Source: Cyanodermella asteris (taxonomy: Eukaryota; Ascomycota; Lecanoromycetes; Ostropales; Stictidaceae). Taken from it: a DNA stretch of 64,000 nt. The notes under the pieces were generated by a model. It saw only the letters and a program-made list of their open reading frames with translations, was not told the origin of the DNA and did not search any database. Both the position numbers and the translations under genes were made by a program. Shown here piece by piece: positions 1 to 12,500 of this stretch. Each line of letters starts with the position of its first letter. The stretch's first letter is position 1. The stretch lies in contig UYJD01000002.1 in assembly GCA_900618795.1 (NCBI GenBank), positions 186,001 to 250,000 on the forward strand. The letters run 5' to 3'.

Positions 1-171
1 GAAGTCGAGGAGATACTCGTGCGCTGCACCAGGGCCCCCATGGATCACGATCAATGGCGTTCTGTCCGTCCTGTTCAAATCACCAAAGATCTTGTACCAT
101 GTAGAGCAAGGCTCTTGCAGCCCTGGTGCATTCCAAGCAAACGATCCCTCTTGCTCTCGTATCTGTACCAT
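1..171 (-). CDS. Proline iminopeptidase / amino-acid amidohydrolase-like alpha/beta hydrolase (partial, N-terminus)
   Basis: Only the first 57 codons are in the window; the gene continues past the left edge. The reading frame from the ATG at 171 holds the motifs TWYKIFGDL and [24 protein letters not shown] is the oxyanion-hole motif of the proline iminopeptidase branch of alpha/beta hydrolases (peptidase family S33), normally about 30-60 residues from the N-terminus as here. The start is supported by an in-frame TGA about 50 nt upstream. Family members release N-terminal proline or hydrolyse small amides. The catalytic Ser-Asp-His would lie outside the window, so the activity cannot be checked. 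Family call is firm, substrate unknown. Confidence 0.8.
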   Translation of the reverse strand, partial: MVQIREQEGSFAWNAPGLQEPCSTWYKIFGDLNRTDRTPLIVIHGGPGAAHEYLLDF

Positions 172-757
172 ATTCGCTGCCTTTAATTCGATGCAAAGCG
201 CTTCAGGTCGAGTACTACCTCAGGCGCAAGAGAAAGTTGTTGGTCAAGGCCCGTTTGAGTGGGGTAGCTGAATCAGCCCGGTTACCAGTTCAAGACCATC
301 TCGCAGATAAGACGAATTTGGGATAGGATCAACATCGGCCGGACCTCGTTTCGCGGCTGGGTGCTGCATACTTGCTTGGAGCGAATCATCGGGTCCTGAG
401 AGCTCGATCGGGTTGTTGAGAAGGCAAATACTAGGTTTATTATCAGCTACGCCATTCATGGTATCCGTCTGGCATGAACGGCCGCAGGAGGGCCTTGCTG
501 CGAGGGCCATCTCAGCTCGATTTGGCGAGGGCCGTACTTTGCCGAATTAGGGTGTTGCAGAATCATGGTCAGGATTGTGAGTGCGAGGAAATACTAAACA
601 TGTCATGTCTCATAGCTTTTTACCATACACTGTACAATTGCAGCTTGTAAATAACATATCCTCAATGGCCGGACATATCATACAGTTGAACCATGTGAGG
701 ACCAAAGACTTTACCAACTGCATGTTCCACACGTCTTTGCTTTAAACTACCTGTGGA
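172..757. other. Intergenic, 5' region of the iminopeptidase-like gene and 3' end of TFC3
   Basis: Short open frames occur here but none has family motifs or splice signals that support it. It should contain the promoter of the leftward hydrolase gene and the TFC3 3' UTR. I recognise no specific site. Confidence 0.5.
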
Positions 758-3700
758 CTATTCCCCTCGCAGTTGCAAGCCTCTCCATGCCCACCAGACC
801 GCTGTCAGTTGCACTCCCTTCATATCTTGACCCACCCATTTGGCCAAGCCCGCTTCTACCGCCCACTGCATCAAGATTCTCAACTCCCAGGCCTCGAGAG
901 TCGGATACACGTAGCTCGCCATCTCGTCGGCCGTGATACCTGGACGGGCCAAGCAGAGTACAAGCAAGACGTTCAAAGCAGACCGCCAGGTCAAGTTCTC
1001 GTGATTTCCATGTATGTCAACCCAGATCGGCAGAGGTGTGATGTTGACCCCAATTTCGCTCACTTGTGCTGGAACGGTCGCCTTCGGGGGTAGCGTTGCA
1101 AGGAAAAGTCCTTTGCCGTACTGAACGGTCGGACGTATCTCGACGTCGAAGAGCAGAACGTCTTTGTTCAGCGCTCGCGTCTTATAATTCATGCGAAGAT
1201 GGCCCATCGGTTGACTTTGAATGCCTCGCGGATGTAATAAAATCAAGCCTTGCGAATACATGTTGAGCAGAGCGATCATGTGCCCATCACTTGCTGTCTG
1301 CTCGAAGTCAACCACGCTGGTTTCCCGAAACGTCGAGTCCAAGTGTTGCTTATAATCGACGGCTTCTTGATGATGGAAGAGACCAAGGTTCATCCGGAGG
1401 TTGGCAACGAAGTTCTGAGAAATGTCAATTGGCCTTTCGCCAGGCCGCACGTCTTTCGTGTGTAATCTCAGGGCCTTCTGCGCGAACAGCTCTTTTTCTG
1501 CCTCGATGAGATACTGAACAGGAATTGATTCTAGCTTTTGTCTTGCCCGAGAACCGTTGTATCGCTCTCGCGAGGTCAATGCCGTAGCACGGACCCAGCT
1601 ACGAGCAACCGAACCAGTCGGAACGACGGCGTCCTGCTTATCTTTTGCTCGAGATTGCACTGGAATAATGTGAGAATGCTCGTGCTGAAATTCGCGCCGG
1701 GATGAACCCTTGATTCCCTTGTATCTGATTTCGAAAGCATCTGCTTTGCCGGCTGTCGAGTAATTGCAAAGTCGAAAAGACTCTTCGAGCTCCTTTCGTG
1801 AGCTTCTCAAATCGGACGCGGAATCAATGACGCTCCCTTTCGCTTTCTCCTTTCTGGTTTTTCGTCCAAGGTCAGTGAGAGACTGCTCTTCGACCCAAAC
1901 CATGATCTTGTCCCATTGCGTACGTGCAACGTCGTCAAAGTCAATCGCTGGAAGTTCACCAACCTGATATGCAAGCAAGAATCTCTCTTCGAGATCCGAC
2001 TTTGCTTTTGCGATCCAAGCTTTCCAAGGCGTGCGCATCTGGTTGTACCGTTTCCTGATGAAGTCCAAAGTGAACTTGAAGCTGAGCAGTCGCCTTACGG
2101 CATCCCATTCTATATACCGAGGATCTCCAGATCGGTAAATGACCTTCGCCATAATTATCGCCAGCAAGACTCTTCTGTCAAGGTCAGGATCGAGCAGCCT
2201 GACTCTGGTCTTGCCTGTCTTGTGTCGTTTCGCTTCAGGTGCATCCGGGTGTAGTAAGTTTGATTTGCCTCCTGGCCTTTTGAGCTTCAAAATTCTTTCC
2301 AGTGCTCGAGGCTCCCTCTCGACATCTTCGTTAGGCCGTTTACGTTTCCTCGTTGATGCGTCCGGCTTTTGGACAACGCGTCCTTGCGGTATCCTGATCT
2401 TGCGTTTTGGCTGTGGCACTTGCGATTCAGGCGTAAGATTGATCCAGCCATCAGACGCAATATTAGCGGATCCCCGATCGGTCATTTCCCATTCTGCGAT
2501 CCTCTCAACGACTTCCTGAAACCTAGACTCATGTGGACGCTGGTCGGTCTTGCTGTTGGCTTCCTTCCCTGGCCATGTATGGCTCAAGATATCATCAATG
2601 GTTTGCGGTACGAACCACCCAGGGATCTCCAGGTAAGTGCCAAAAGTTCCCGTCGCTTGGTGAAAGATTTGTCTCGTGTCTACGCGATCAACTGCGACGG
2701 CAGGAGGTGGAGCGACGTGCCGAAATTTATCCTCACGTACGTATTTGAGACCGTTAAGTTCAGCATGAGTGGTCTTCGATATCGGTGCTGTCGACCTTGG
2801 TGGAGGACGTGCAAGCCTCGGGGCCGGGCGCGGTGCGATTCGCACCTCGTGTCGAGGGGTCCAGTTACGGTCATACGACACGTCAAACCCAGAACGAGTT
2901 GCCTCGTCCAACAAGTTGATTGTATCAACCGCACCCTCACGTTGGCGCCGAGTTGCACCAGCAGGATCATATTCTGGTAATGGTAAATATACAGGCTCCT
3001 TCGAGTGGGCGAGTTTTGGCCGCATAGTGTGCATATCCCGTAGATGAACCCTTTCGCTGCTGGATTTCATCGAAAGGTCGTATTGTCCACGATGGAAGGC
3101 TGTCTCCGCGCCCTGGTGCATACCAGGTACGTCATGTTGATAGTTTTTGACTGCGAATGTTGGTGTGCCCAACTCTTCGTCTGCCTCTTTGAGCTCAGCT
3201 CGCTGCTTTTCCGCAAGCATCTCTGCCCTAAGTTGGAAACGTTGCTGTGCTTCAAGACGTCGATCCTCGTAGATCAGGTGAGCAGGGCGCTGTCCTCCTT
3301 TCCCATTGTTCTCTCTCGCCAACTCTCTCTTCCGACGGGCGTTCGCTTCGGCAAAAAGTTTGGGGTCATGGCGAAACGCAGGGTCGAATTCGGTATCTGG
3401 TGGAACATACACATGCGGGTAGTGGTTTATTATTGCTTCCTTGAGGGCCACAATGCCCGGGTTGTCCTTGTCGAGGGAGGGAAGCATAATAATTTTCTTG
3501 TGATGGAGGACCCCATTCCTGTCTAAGAAGTTGAAAATGTATTCCTTGACCTTGGATTCTTCGACTAGCTGTTTGACGACATTTTTGACCGTGCGTGTGT
3601 CGGGTCGATTAGCGCTGTACTTCTTCGCCCACTGGGTGGCGAAAGGATACCAAAGCTCGTGACCGACGGCGAAGAAACCACCATTCTTGATCAGGACATC

Positions 3701-6700
3701 CGTGACGATTTTCTTCCGTTCGGCCTGGAGGGATCCACCATGGCGGCTCACTCCAGACAGGATAGGTGGAGGCTTTTTCTTGGGAGCAGGTTTCGGTGCC
3801 GGCAAGCCACGTACTGAAGGCGCTTTTGGAGTGCTTGAAGTGGGACCTGTCCGAGTGGGAGTTGTCACTACCTCTATGGCAGTTGGAAGTGGGCTCTGTA
3901 TAGCGGGATCAATGTCCATTGCATTATCCTCGGCTAGCGTCTGCTCGAGAACAGATCTTGCGCTTTCTTCTGCTTGCTTTACTGTTGATAATGCTTCCGG
4001 TTTGGTGGCATATCGATTATCATCAACAGTGCGACTCGGACCTTTCGGAGCACCTACCACGTTCTGAGATCCGGATATGTCATCCGGTCGACTGACGGAT
4101 TGAATTTCCGAGCCATCCAAGACAGGACTTGTTGTCGAGAGCATTGCGCGATTCGAATGATCGATCCTCCTTTTCGCGGACACGAAATCGATCTCCTCTC
4201 CCAACTGGCTCCGCTTACGTTTTGGCGCGTGCGGTACCGATGTCGCGCTTGGTGAGGCTAGCTCACCAGTTTCTTGGCTGGTCGTGGTGGAACCCACAAG
4301 TGCGAGAGATGCTTGGACATCGACTTTTGACTTCGCGGCTTTTGCTTGAGCCGCAGCTATTATGCTCGCTGTAAAGTCTGCAGGGCGCTCGGATGCCAAA
4401 ACGGCTGAATCTCGTAGCCTTGAAGAACGGAAAACTGCAAGCAAGCATTTGGGACCTCGGCCTTTAGTGGTTTTCTTCAAGCTGCAAGGCGGACCGAGGA
4501 AGAGTCCCGTTGCATCATCCTTCGATATCCATTTGTATTGTTCCTTATACGTCAAGGCACCCAGTGACTTCTTGCTCCCCGAGAGGCTTTCCAGCTCCGG
4601 GAACGAGAATGTCTTTGCAGGTCCATGAAGAGAAGCCGTCGCGGAACCCAGAGCTTTATTGGACTGTTTGATTTGCCTTCCCGAACGAGATACAGTTGGC
4701 TGTGGTGTAACGAACCCCTGCACTGCAGGACTTTCTGTGCTTGTAGTGTTGTCCTGTGCTGCTGCAAGCATCAATTGTGATACCAAGTCATTTGTTGAGT
4801 TGACGACACCAAGATCGCCGTTTCGCTCAGGTACGTTCGCATGGTTTGCTGGTGCATCTGGGCCTGGCCGTGACGTGAACGAGAACTTTCCAGGCTTCCC
4901 GCGTTGTTTCGATCCTGCAGCGACGAAGTGATATGTAAAATTGCTGTGTGCTGCACACGACGCAAAGTACTTCTTTCGGCCATACAGTGCTCTGATCGCC
5001 GATTTCGCTGTCCGACCCTTCGGTGGCAAAGATACATCTACTTGAGCTGCCGAAGTTTCTGAATGGCCGGGGATCGCCGTACTATGAGCTGCGCTAGACG
5101 CAATGTAGCCGATCGAGCTTTTGACTGGCTTGGATCGGGGCAATGGGGGTGGTCGTGGCTCAGTCTTCCGACGCTGCGCAGCCTTCTTTGCGGCGGTCGT
5201 TGGTGGCCTGCCCCTTCCGAAAGGTCTCGAGGAGGGATTCTGGGCCCTCTGAATGGTGTCGATGAGTTTCTTCAAACGAGGCCCGGCATAGATGACTATG
5301 TGAGCCGCCACCGAAGGTGGAAAGCTCTCTCTCCGAAGCTTAGCGAGAATCTCCGGGAGCACGTCGAGCTGAGTGTCTCTCGCCACGGTGCCGCCTTTGC
5401 TGATCCTTGCCGATATCTCCCTTCGAGTCATGTTTCCAGCATCTTGGATACTGAAGCCCTTCGTGATACGTGCCATGACTTTGGCCTCAACCTGCTTGTA
5501 GTGATAGCGACGTCCGTTCACGATTGTATTGATCGCCGCCTTCCGGTCACTTGGCTTCATTTTGTCCAGCTCTTCTTGTGTATAAGTCGATTTGAACTTC
5601 CTGTTACGCACATTGTGGATGGTACGGGTGCGAGGTTGGGTGACCTTTTCTTCCCGCTGCAGAACATCTGCCACTTTCTTGGGTTTTGGGTCTCGAGCCC
5701 TGCCGGTATTGAGTCCCGCGATCAAGCACTGCCCCATCGTGGCAGCATCCTCCTCAAGAAGAAAAAGCTTTGATGGTAGTTCGGAAAACTCGTACCTTTC
5801 ATCGAACGATGCTGTCGGTTCAGATCTACCAATCCACTGCCAGTTCTTTTCTCCGTCCTCCACAAGCTTCTGAAAGCTCGTGAAGCTGAAGTAACTAAAT
5901 GCTGTGTATCGTTCGATCTGCGTTGCATCGCGTAACAACTGCAAGTGTTGAGAAGCATAGATGCGTCGCTCCCATTGTGAGTTGGAAAGATCGGCTAGAA
6001 GGCTGGCTACAGGACGACTGTAGAACCTGCCGGCAATCTGAGTGACTGCATGCGAAGTTCGGATTCCAAAGGTCCCCGCTTGGCTGACAATGAAGTAGGC
6101 AAGATTGATCAATGATCGATCTGGCGTCCATGCGGGGATGGCAGTCCTTACGATAGCGGCTTTGTCTGTCGCAGGCTCCTTCATGATCACATCTTGAGAC
6201 TGCTGAGAGCCACTTCTGCCGTGTTTGGAATTGGCCATGAGACGTGGATCGATCTGTCCAGAATAAGTCTGATGAACCCGAGCTCCGTCATTTTGAGCGA
6301 CTTCATGCTCGGAAGAGCTGTCCTCGTCAAGAGTCAAGGATTTCCTTCGACCGTAATGTCTGGTAAGATTCTTTTCCAACTGCCAGAACTGCGCCCAATC
6401 ATCGTCTGTAACATCTCGGACAAAGATGACATCCTTGATGCGAGTTGGGGCGTACTCGGTCAGTGCAGTATGTCCCTCAGTTCTGGTTATAGAGATGCAG
6501 CCAAGGTATCGAAATCTTTGCAAGGCATCGATGATGACTTTTGACGCCATTGAACGGTCACGATTGCTCCCCAGTTGTTGACGCAATTCCTTCCAGGCAA
6601 TCCCTTCCTCGCCAGCTTCTTTGATGCCGTTGAGGGCCTCTTTGAGAATGGAGACCCACTTGCCGAATCTATGCCATGCCCAAGACTCACGGTTGGCAGG

Positions 6701-7568
6701 CTCAGCGGCGCAATCGCTTTCCATACTACCGGCAAACTGCTTCAGAATCAAACGGCTTGTGATCTTTCCAGGTGTGTGAATTGTCTTCTTGACGATGTAA
6801 CCTTTCTCTGCGAGCCTTGAAGTTCGGCCTGGAATGGAGCGTTTATCCTGTCCGGTGAGTTCAGGTAGATCTGGTTGAATTATACCCTCTTGACGGAAGG
6901 TGGCAATGGTGGTCAAGATGGTAAACTCGAGCGCCGAGACTTTCTTCTGGTCGACGCCATGGCCGGTCAGAGCTCGCCAGACCTGTTCCTCCGATGCATA
7001 AAGGCGCAGGTGGGGGGCGTCGGTTGCATCGTGTCCAGCGTTGCGCTTACTATCAGCCTGTGCGTTGAAGGCTTCTACTTCATTCAATCCAAGCGCAGCA
7101 ACATGGTCGTCTGGCCGAAGACCGAGCGAAACATCAGGACTCTGTATCAGCCAATTCCAAACTTGCTCGAGATACGCTCTGTCCTTGGCAGGATTGAGTG
7201 CAAAGCCCTCGGTACGAGATGCCTGGACATCGTGTGTGTCGTTGTTATCTGTATGGTAGTATTGCGCAACAGCAGTGATGACTTGGTCCGCGCTGGCGCC
7301 TGGAAACGAAGTCAGCAAAAGTGTACAACTGAAGCATGCAGACAAGAGAGGTCATTCAACGAAGCATCATCAAGATCCTTGCAAAGCTTAGTCCGAGTGA
7401 CGAATTATGATTGGCAGGACAAATGTGATAATGGCGATGACCCCGGGTTCGAGTCCAGCTTGGTGTAGCTTTTCTGTCTTTTGCACCCTGCTCTCACGCA
7501 CCAAGTTTATTCTGCAAGGCGATCTGCTGCACCAGAAAGCGCAGCAGATCGTCTATTCCTCCGACCAT
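758..7568 (-). CDS. TFC3: TFIIIC B-box-binding subunit (tau138 / TFC3 homologue)
   Basis: Largest TFIIIC subunit; it recognises the B box of tRNA genes and recruits TFIIIB and Pol III. I model two exons: 7568-7502 and 7299-758, with a 202-nt phase-1 intron (GTGCGT donor, CTGAC branch, CCAG acceptor). The short first exon encodes MVGGIDDLLRFLVQQIAL and joins smoothly to GASADQVITAVAQYY, a typical TFC3 N-terminus; a start inside the long frame would instead translate the intron end. Product about 2202 aa. The B-block_TFIIIC winged-helix domain lies near residues 144-207 (LEFTILTTIATFRQEG, RTSRLAEKGYIVKK). The middle is low-complexity with basic proline-rich stretches, usual for fungal tau138. 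The C-terminal third is again well ordered. The intron holds a B-box-like motif on the opposite strand (separate entry). Confidence 0.9.
7446..7456 (+). promoter_or_regulatory. Solitary B-box-like motif inside TFC3 intron 1
   Basis: The plus strand reads GGTTCGAGTCC, a full match to the Pol III B-box consensus GGTTCGANNCC. A weak A-box-like string (TAGTCCGAGTG, one mismatch at a fixed position) lies 47 nt upstream at 7389-7399. The flanks do not fold as a tRNA: the T stem has two mismatches and the acceptor arms do not pair. It is therefore a lone TFIIIC-type site or a tRNA relic, sitting in the first intron of the gene for the protein that binds this motif. Function is inference. Confidence 0.45.
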
Positions 7569-8212
7569 CGAGATAGCAAATTCGCATTATTGTTACAGGT
7601 GTTTCTGGAAAGCGTATGCTGGTCTCGTCACATAGAGCGTTCTGTTCTTGGTGTCGCTGGCGCAAAAACACTGCGGGCAGAGGTTCGTCGGCGCAGCGGG
7701 GCGTTTGGTTCGCTGACTCCAAAGTTGCCACCGCCAGTCCCAGTCGCGCAGAGACAATTTGTGAAGCTCGTGAAGCTTCGATTGAAATGTCTGGCTCGTC
7801 TTTCCTTTTTTTTTCGTGCCAACAGAAGCGAGGGCGATTTGTTGGATTGCAGGCTGGACCGACTCTGACTCCAGCGGGCAATGAGCCAATCAGAACGGGC
7901 TCCTTGAACGCTCGGAACCCGACTCCGGGCGGTGCGAATTGAAGATCTGCCCAAGGCTGCCCACATGCACAGGCTCACCTATTTCAACGTGGACTGTGCT
8001 CTTGACGATTGGCAATAATACATGAATGAATGGAGGCCAGCTCACTCTCAGTCGCGTAGCATCGTCATCCGGCACCGTGGAGCTCAGGAATCCACGCCAG
8101 CAAGGCACCGGGTGGAAATCACGAGCGACTACTCGTACTACAAGGCGACTTACCTTACATCGTCTACATTTCTGTCCTTCGGACGCATGATCCTGCACAT
8201 TAAATCGCAGAT
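7569..8212. promoter_or_regulatory. Divergent promoter region of TFC3 and the J-RRM gene
   Basis: About 640 nt between two divergent start codons. Several short overlapping frames cross it in all directions without family motifs. It holds a run of T near 7802-7812. No specific operator recognised. Confidence 0.5.
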
Positions 8213-9280
8213 ATGGCGGTTGATCCTGATCCTCGTTCCCATGTTAACTCCACGACCGACTTCTACGACCTCCTAAACATCCCCACCACCTTCTCAAGCC
8301 CTGATGAGCTTCGCCGAGCCTACCGCAAACGAGCCGGCAAATTCCATCCCGACAAAGCCGTTCAACCAGACGCCTCCGACGCCGAGAAGCAACGCGCACG
8401 AGAGACCTGGGATCTTTTCGAGGTTGCCGTTAAAGTGCTCGAAGATGCCTCCTTGCGGAGCCAGTATGACAGTGCGCGTGCGGCGCGAGAGCAGAGGAAG
8501 CAGCGCGACGCCAAAAATGATGCCGTCAGGCAGGCAATGGTTGATCGGTTGGAAAAGAGGGAAGCTGGGGCGAAAAGGGCGGCTGATGATCTGGATGCTG
8601 AGGGACGCGAGATGAGGCGGTTGGCAGACATGGGGAGGCAGGCGAGAGAGGCTTTGACTGCTAAGAGGAGGGCTATGGCACAGGTTTCACAGGAACAGGA
8701 TCGTCCGGAGCGCTCATCGAAGGACGCCCCCTTGACTCGTGAAGACCTGACAGTCAAAGTACGATATTCTACCGATGCGAATGTGGACGTCGCCAGACTG
8801 GAGCGCATCTTTTCGCCCTTTGGTGTCATCGAAGCGGTGCTTTTGGGCCAGATCAAAAGCGAGCGATTCGGAGAAGATAGGACTAAGCGACCTATGGGCA
8901 GAGGTTTCGTCCAATTCAAGGGAAAAATCGGTGCTTACGATGCGGTCTATGAATGGAAGGACGAGCGGAATAGCGTCAACGCCAAAGACTGGAAGGGCGT
9001 TGAAGACGTTAGCTGGCTTTCGAGGCACCCACCGGCTTGGGTAGACAGAGAGAATGACAGCAGAGGAAGAGCAACCGGTACGAACCTTGCTGCAGTAGCC
9101 GACAAGACCCCGACAGAGCCTCTACGTTCGTCGCGAAGCCCTGCCGATTTCCTAAAGCCTACACTGGGATCTGGCGCCCCTACACTAGGATCTTGGAAGC
9201 CCTCAAGAAATGGAAAGCAACGCTTTGTACCGGTTTTCCAGTCTTTTCCTTCCACCGAAGCTCGCAGAAGTGTGAAGTGA
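8213..9280 (+). CDS. Spliceosome-associated J-domain/RRM protein (Cwf23/DNAJC17-like)
   Basis: 355-residue intronless frame. An N-terminal J domain covers about residues 16-85 with the HPD motif at 45-47 (KFHPDKA), followed by a charged helical linker rich in Arg, Lys, Glu and Ala, then an RRM at about 178-250 (DLTVKVRYSTD, GRGFVQFKGKIGAYDAVY). J domain plus coiled linker plus one degenerate RRM is the architecture of DNAJC17 and fission yeast Cwf23, nuclear J proteins that associate with the spliceosome. The C-terminal tail has Ser/Pro/Gly-rich repeats (LGSGAPTLGSW) without a recognised domain. The spliceosomal role is family knowledge. Confidence 0.88.
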   Translation: MAVDPDPRSHVNSTTDFYDLLNIPTTFSSPDELRRAYRKRAGKFHPDKAVQPDASDAEKQRARETWDLFEVAVKVLEDASLRSQYDSARAAREQRKQRDAKNDAVRQAMVDRLEKREAGAKRAADDLDAEGREMRRLADMGRQAREALTAKRRAMAQVSQEQDRPERSSKDAPLTREDLTVKVRYSTDANVDVARLERIFSPFGVIEAVLLGQIKSERFGEDRTKRPMGRGFVQFKGKIGAYDAVYEWKDERNSVNAKDWKGVEDVSWLSRHPPAWVDRENDSRGRATGTNLAAVADKTPTEPLRSSRSPADFLKPTLGSGAPTLGSWKPSRNGKQRFVPVFQSFPSTEARRSVK

Positions 9281-9522
9281 TTTGAGTTCATCTACCTGTC
9301 TTCCTAAGTAAGGCGTTTGAGTGGTTGTCATGACATGAGATACCCGGTCACTTATGACTAAGTTTTGGCTTTTGATAATTTGGCAAATGATATCACATTT
9401 CTTCGTCAGTGGCTCTACATGCCACTAGCATGTCTTCAACAAGCTCCAGACCACTTGACTTCATTGCTTGCACGAGACAATCACGTAGCTGCATAAATAA
9501 GGCTCTAGGGCTCTCAGAGAGA

Positions 9523-12500
9523 CTATCTTTTCAAAGTCCTTGCTTTCTCCGCACCTTCCTTCTTCCCACCCATCACCAACAGCCCCTTTCGCTTCCTGAC
9601 TCCGTCAACAAATCCCTTTGCGACATTCTCCCTGTCCGCCTTCTCCCCCAAGTCCTCCAGCTCCTCCTCTGTGAATGGCACCCAGAGCGGATCCTCATCC
9701 AACATCTCGAAACCCGCAAATCGCAACTGCGGCTGCGCGCCTCCGGAAGTCTTCTTTCGAATATCGTCTCCGAACCCAAAACTCGTCGCCACGGGCAAGA
9801 CCGCGGTGATTGTGAAAAAGGGCGTTCCCTCTTTGAGCTCTTCAGACAGGATACGGCCCCTTCGTCTTGTGATTGTCGGGTAGACGCGTCCGAGGATCTC
9901 GGGCGACGCCTGGATTTCGCAGGTGTACATTGCGAGGAGGATTCGAGACGACCAGTCGCCGAAACCGGTGTGGATGAGGGAGCGTACTGTCTTGATTACT
10001 TCACCCGTGAGGCGGCTGAGGCTTTCGGTGGCTGCGGGCTTGTCGTCGTCATCTCTTGTCACGTTGACTTCCTGGAGGAACACCGCTATGCCTTGGACTG
10101 GTTCATGGCATAGTGGGCCCTGGGATGTGGCGAGCTGGAAGGCGTACGTGATGCGGTCGACAAAGTCATTTGGCCGCACCGTCCGTTTGCCATTGACAGT
10201 ATTTGACCCATCGTCGTCCTGCTCTGCGCCAATCGTGTCGGCGTCAAGGAATCGACCAAATATATGCGACTGTGTACTGTCGATAAGGAGGTTCGGACCG
10301 GTACGCCTCGGTCCAAACGCCGTAATGTTGTCGATGGCAGCCGTCCACATCGCTTTCGTCTCACGATTGAGCCCGGCGTCGTTGAGAGAGTCTTTCATAC
10401 CTTTGCGCAAATCTTCCAGTGATAAGTCGACGCCAGCCGGCATCCCATTGTCAATGTTTTCAATGTCAACGGGCTTTGAATTCGGTTGCTCCTCGTCTGA
10501 AGAGTCGTCTGCAGAACGTTTGACATCTTTCGCCCTGGATGCTTCTTCCTCTGCCTTCTGCTTTGCATAGAAATGTCGGATCGCATCATGATTGTCGATT
10601 AAGTATTGAGTGACAGGCGCCGGAAGCGGGCGGACGCGAAGTCGTACGCTGACCTGTTTGGATGTCGTGGCGCCGATGGCTGTTCCTCTCGGTAGATCCT
10701 TGTTTTTGGGTTCTGCCATTTCAGCAGCGCTGACGATTGTCTCCCGGTATGGAACGATTGGTTCACCAGGCTGGATCTCACATCTTGCGAACCGCTCTTG
10801 AAGATCCTTCAAGCATCGTTCGAGATGCAGCTCACCAGCGGTCAGGATTACATGTTCACCGCTATCTAACTGCTCATAGACGGCGCAAGGATCACTCTGC
10901 TCGAGCAGCTTCATACCATTGATCATTTTGTCGAGATCGTATGGGTTGACCGGCTCAAGCGCAACCCGCACGATGGGATCGGCGCCCATGGCAACGCCTG
11001 CCAGATTGATGCTGCCCTCGAGCTGACTGCACAATGTACCAGACTTGAGCACTGCACCGTCAAGTCCTCCTATGCCAAAAACGACACCGGCGGGGACGCT
11101 TTCGAGTGCCTCGAGTGAACGACCCATGAGAAGATATAACGCTGTGACGGTGACCTTCTTCGGCTCGGGCGCGCGATGGGGGTCTGAAGGATTGAATTTG
11201 GGTGGTAGCACCCAGATTGAGTCGCCAACATTGAGAGTTCCAGAGTAAAGTCTTGCAAACCCAACCAAATGTTCCGGCTCTTCCGGATTGTCGGGCTCCA
11301 CCTGCTCCTCCTCATCCTCGCCGATGCTTGCTTCACTTAACACATTGGCGAGGCCGTTGACTCCGTTCGCACGTTCTGCAGCTTCAGCTTGCGCTTTTGC
11401 AATCTCAGCACGCTTCTTGCGAGCCAAATCCCTCGCTTCCTCCGGGGTCAACGTGCTCCCCGTCTTTCGCTTGTTCTGCGGTAGTTCGCTAGCCGGTATC
11501 GAGACAATTTTACTGACAAATGCCACAATTGGATCCTGTCGACTCGTTTTGAAATTCGTCATGGACTTTTTGACTTCTTCTGCGACATGCTCGGCGCCCG
11601 GAGACTGTGATATTAATGTTGGCATTCGAGTTGCCTGCGCGGCAGGGGGCGATGGAAGTTTGTCGATGACGGTGACAAGCAAAGCTGTCGAAAGAGGCAG
11701 CCATGCTGCAAAGACTGCGGTCATCAGCGCCCGCGGATCTCGGGAACGTGTGACGTGAGGAGGAAGTTTGATGGAAAGCGCTTTGGTGATTTTCTCGAGC
11801 AGTGTTGGGTCCCCTTTCCCGTGATCACCACCCATAGTAGCTTCGTAGACAGCCCATATGTTCTCGAGGACAAGCTGTACGAACATCGGTTTGAGACTCC
11901 GACCTTTCAAATGCTTGGATCCTAGGACACGCTTCGTTTTCGGGTCGAGATAGAAATCGCCCCACAAGCATTTTTGTAATATCGATCGCTTTATCCCGAG
12001 TTTCTTCTCGTACAGGGCGGCGAATTGCCCGACGCTGAATGCCCATCCGTCAAACGCACTGCTGAAAATAACGTTGTTGTTCTCGGGTGCGAAGTACAGA
12101 TGCTCATCGTCCTTTTCCTCGTAAGCCTCGCTGTCCCCGATCGACTCTGTGTCGATTTCGCTGCGTGTCTCTTCTCGTGGATTCGCGGCTGCAGCGGACA
12201 CTCGGGCTTCCATCTTCTCTCTCCACTGTAGGTCCTCTTCCATTCGCTCTCCTTGGAAAAAGCTACCAATGACAGCGTTGACCTGTTCCAGGAGCCTTTT
12301 CAGATGGACGTATGCCTCGGCTGGAGACATCTTCAGTTCTGTCACCAGCCTATCCATCTTGTTTATCACAAGAATCGGCTTCAGTCGTTCGATCCATGTC
12401 TGTCTAAGCACTGTGACGGTCTGGCTGCATACGCCCTCCACTGCATCGACCAGCACAACCGCCCCGTCGCATAATCTCGACGCCGTAGAAACTTCACTGC

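Noticed and set aside
7382-7466. Possible tRNA gene around the TFC3 intron B box
   Set aside because: T stem has two mismatches, the acceptor arms do not pair and no anticodon arm forms.
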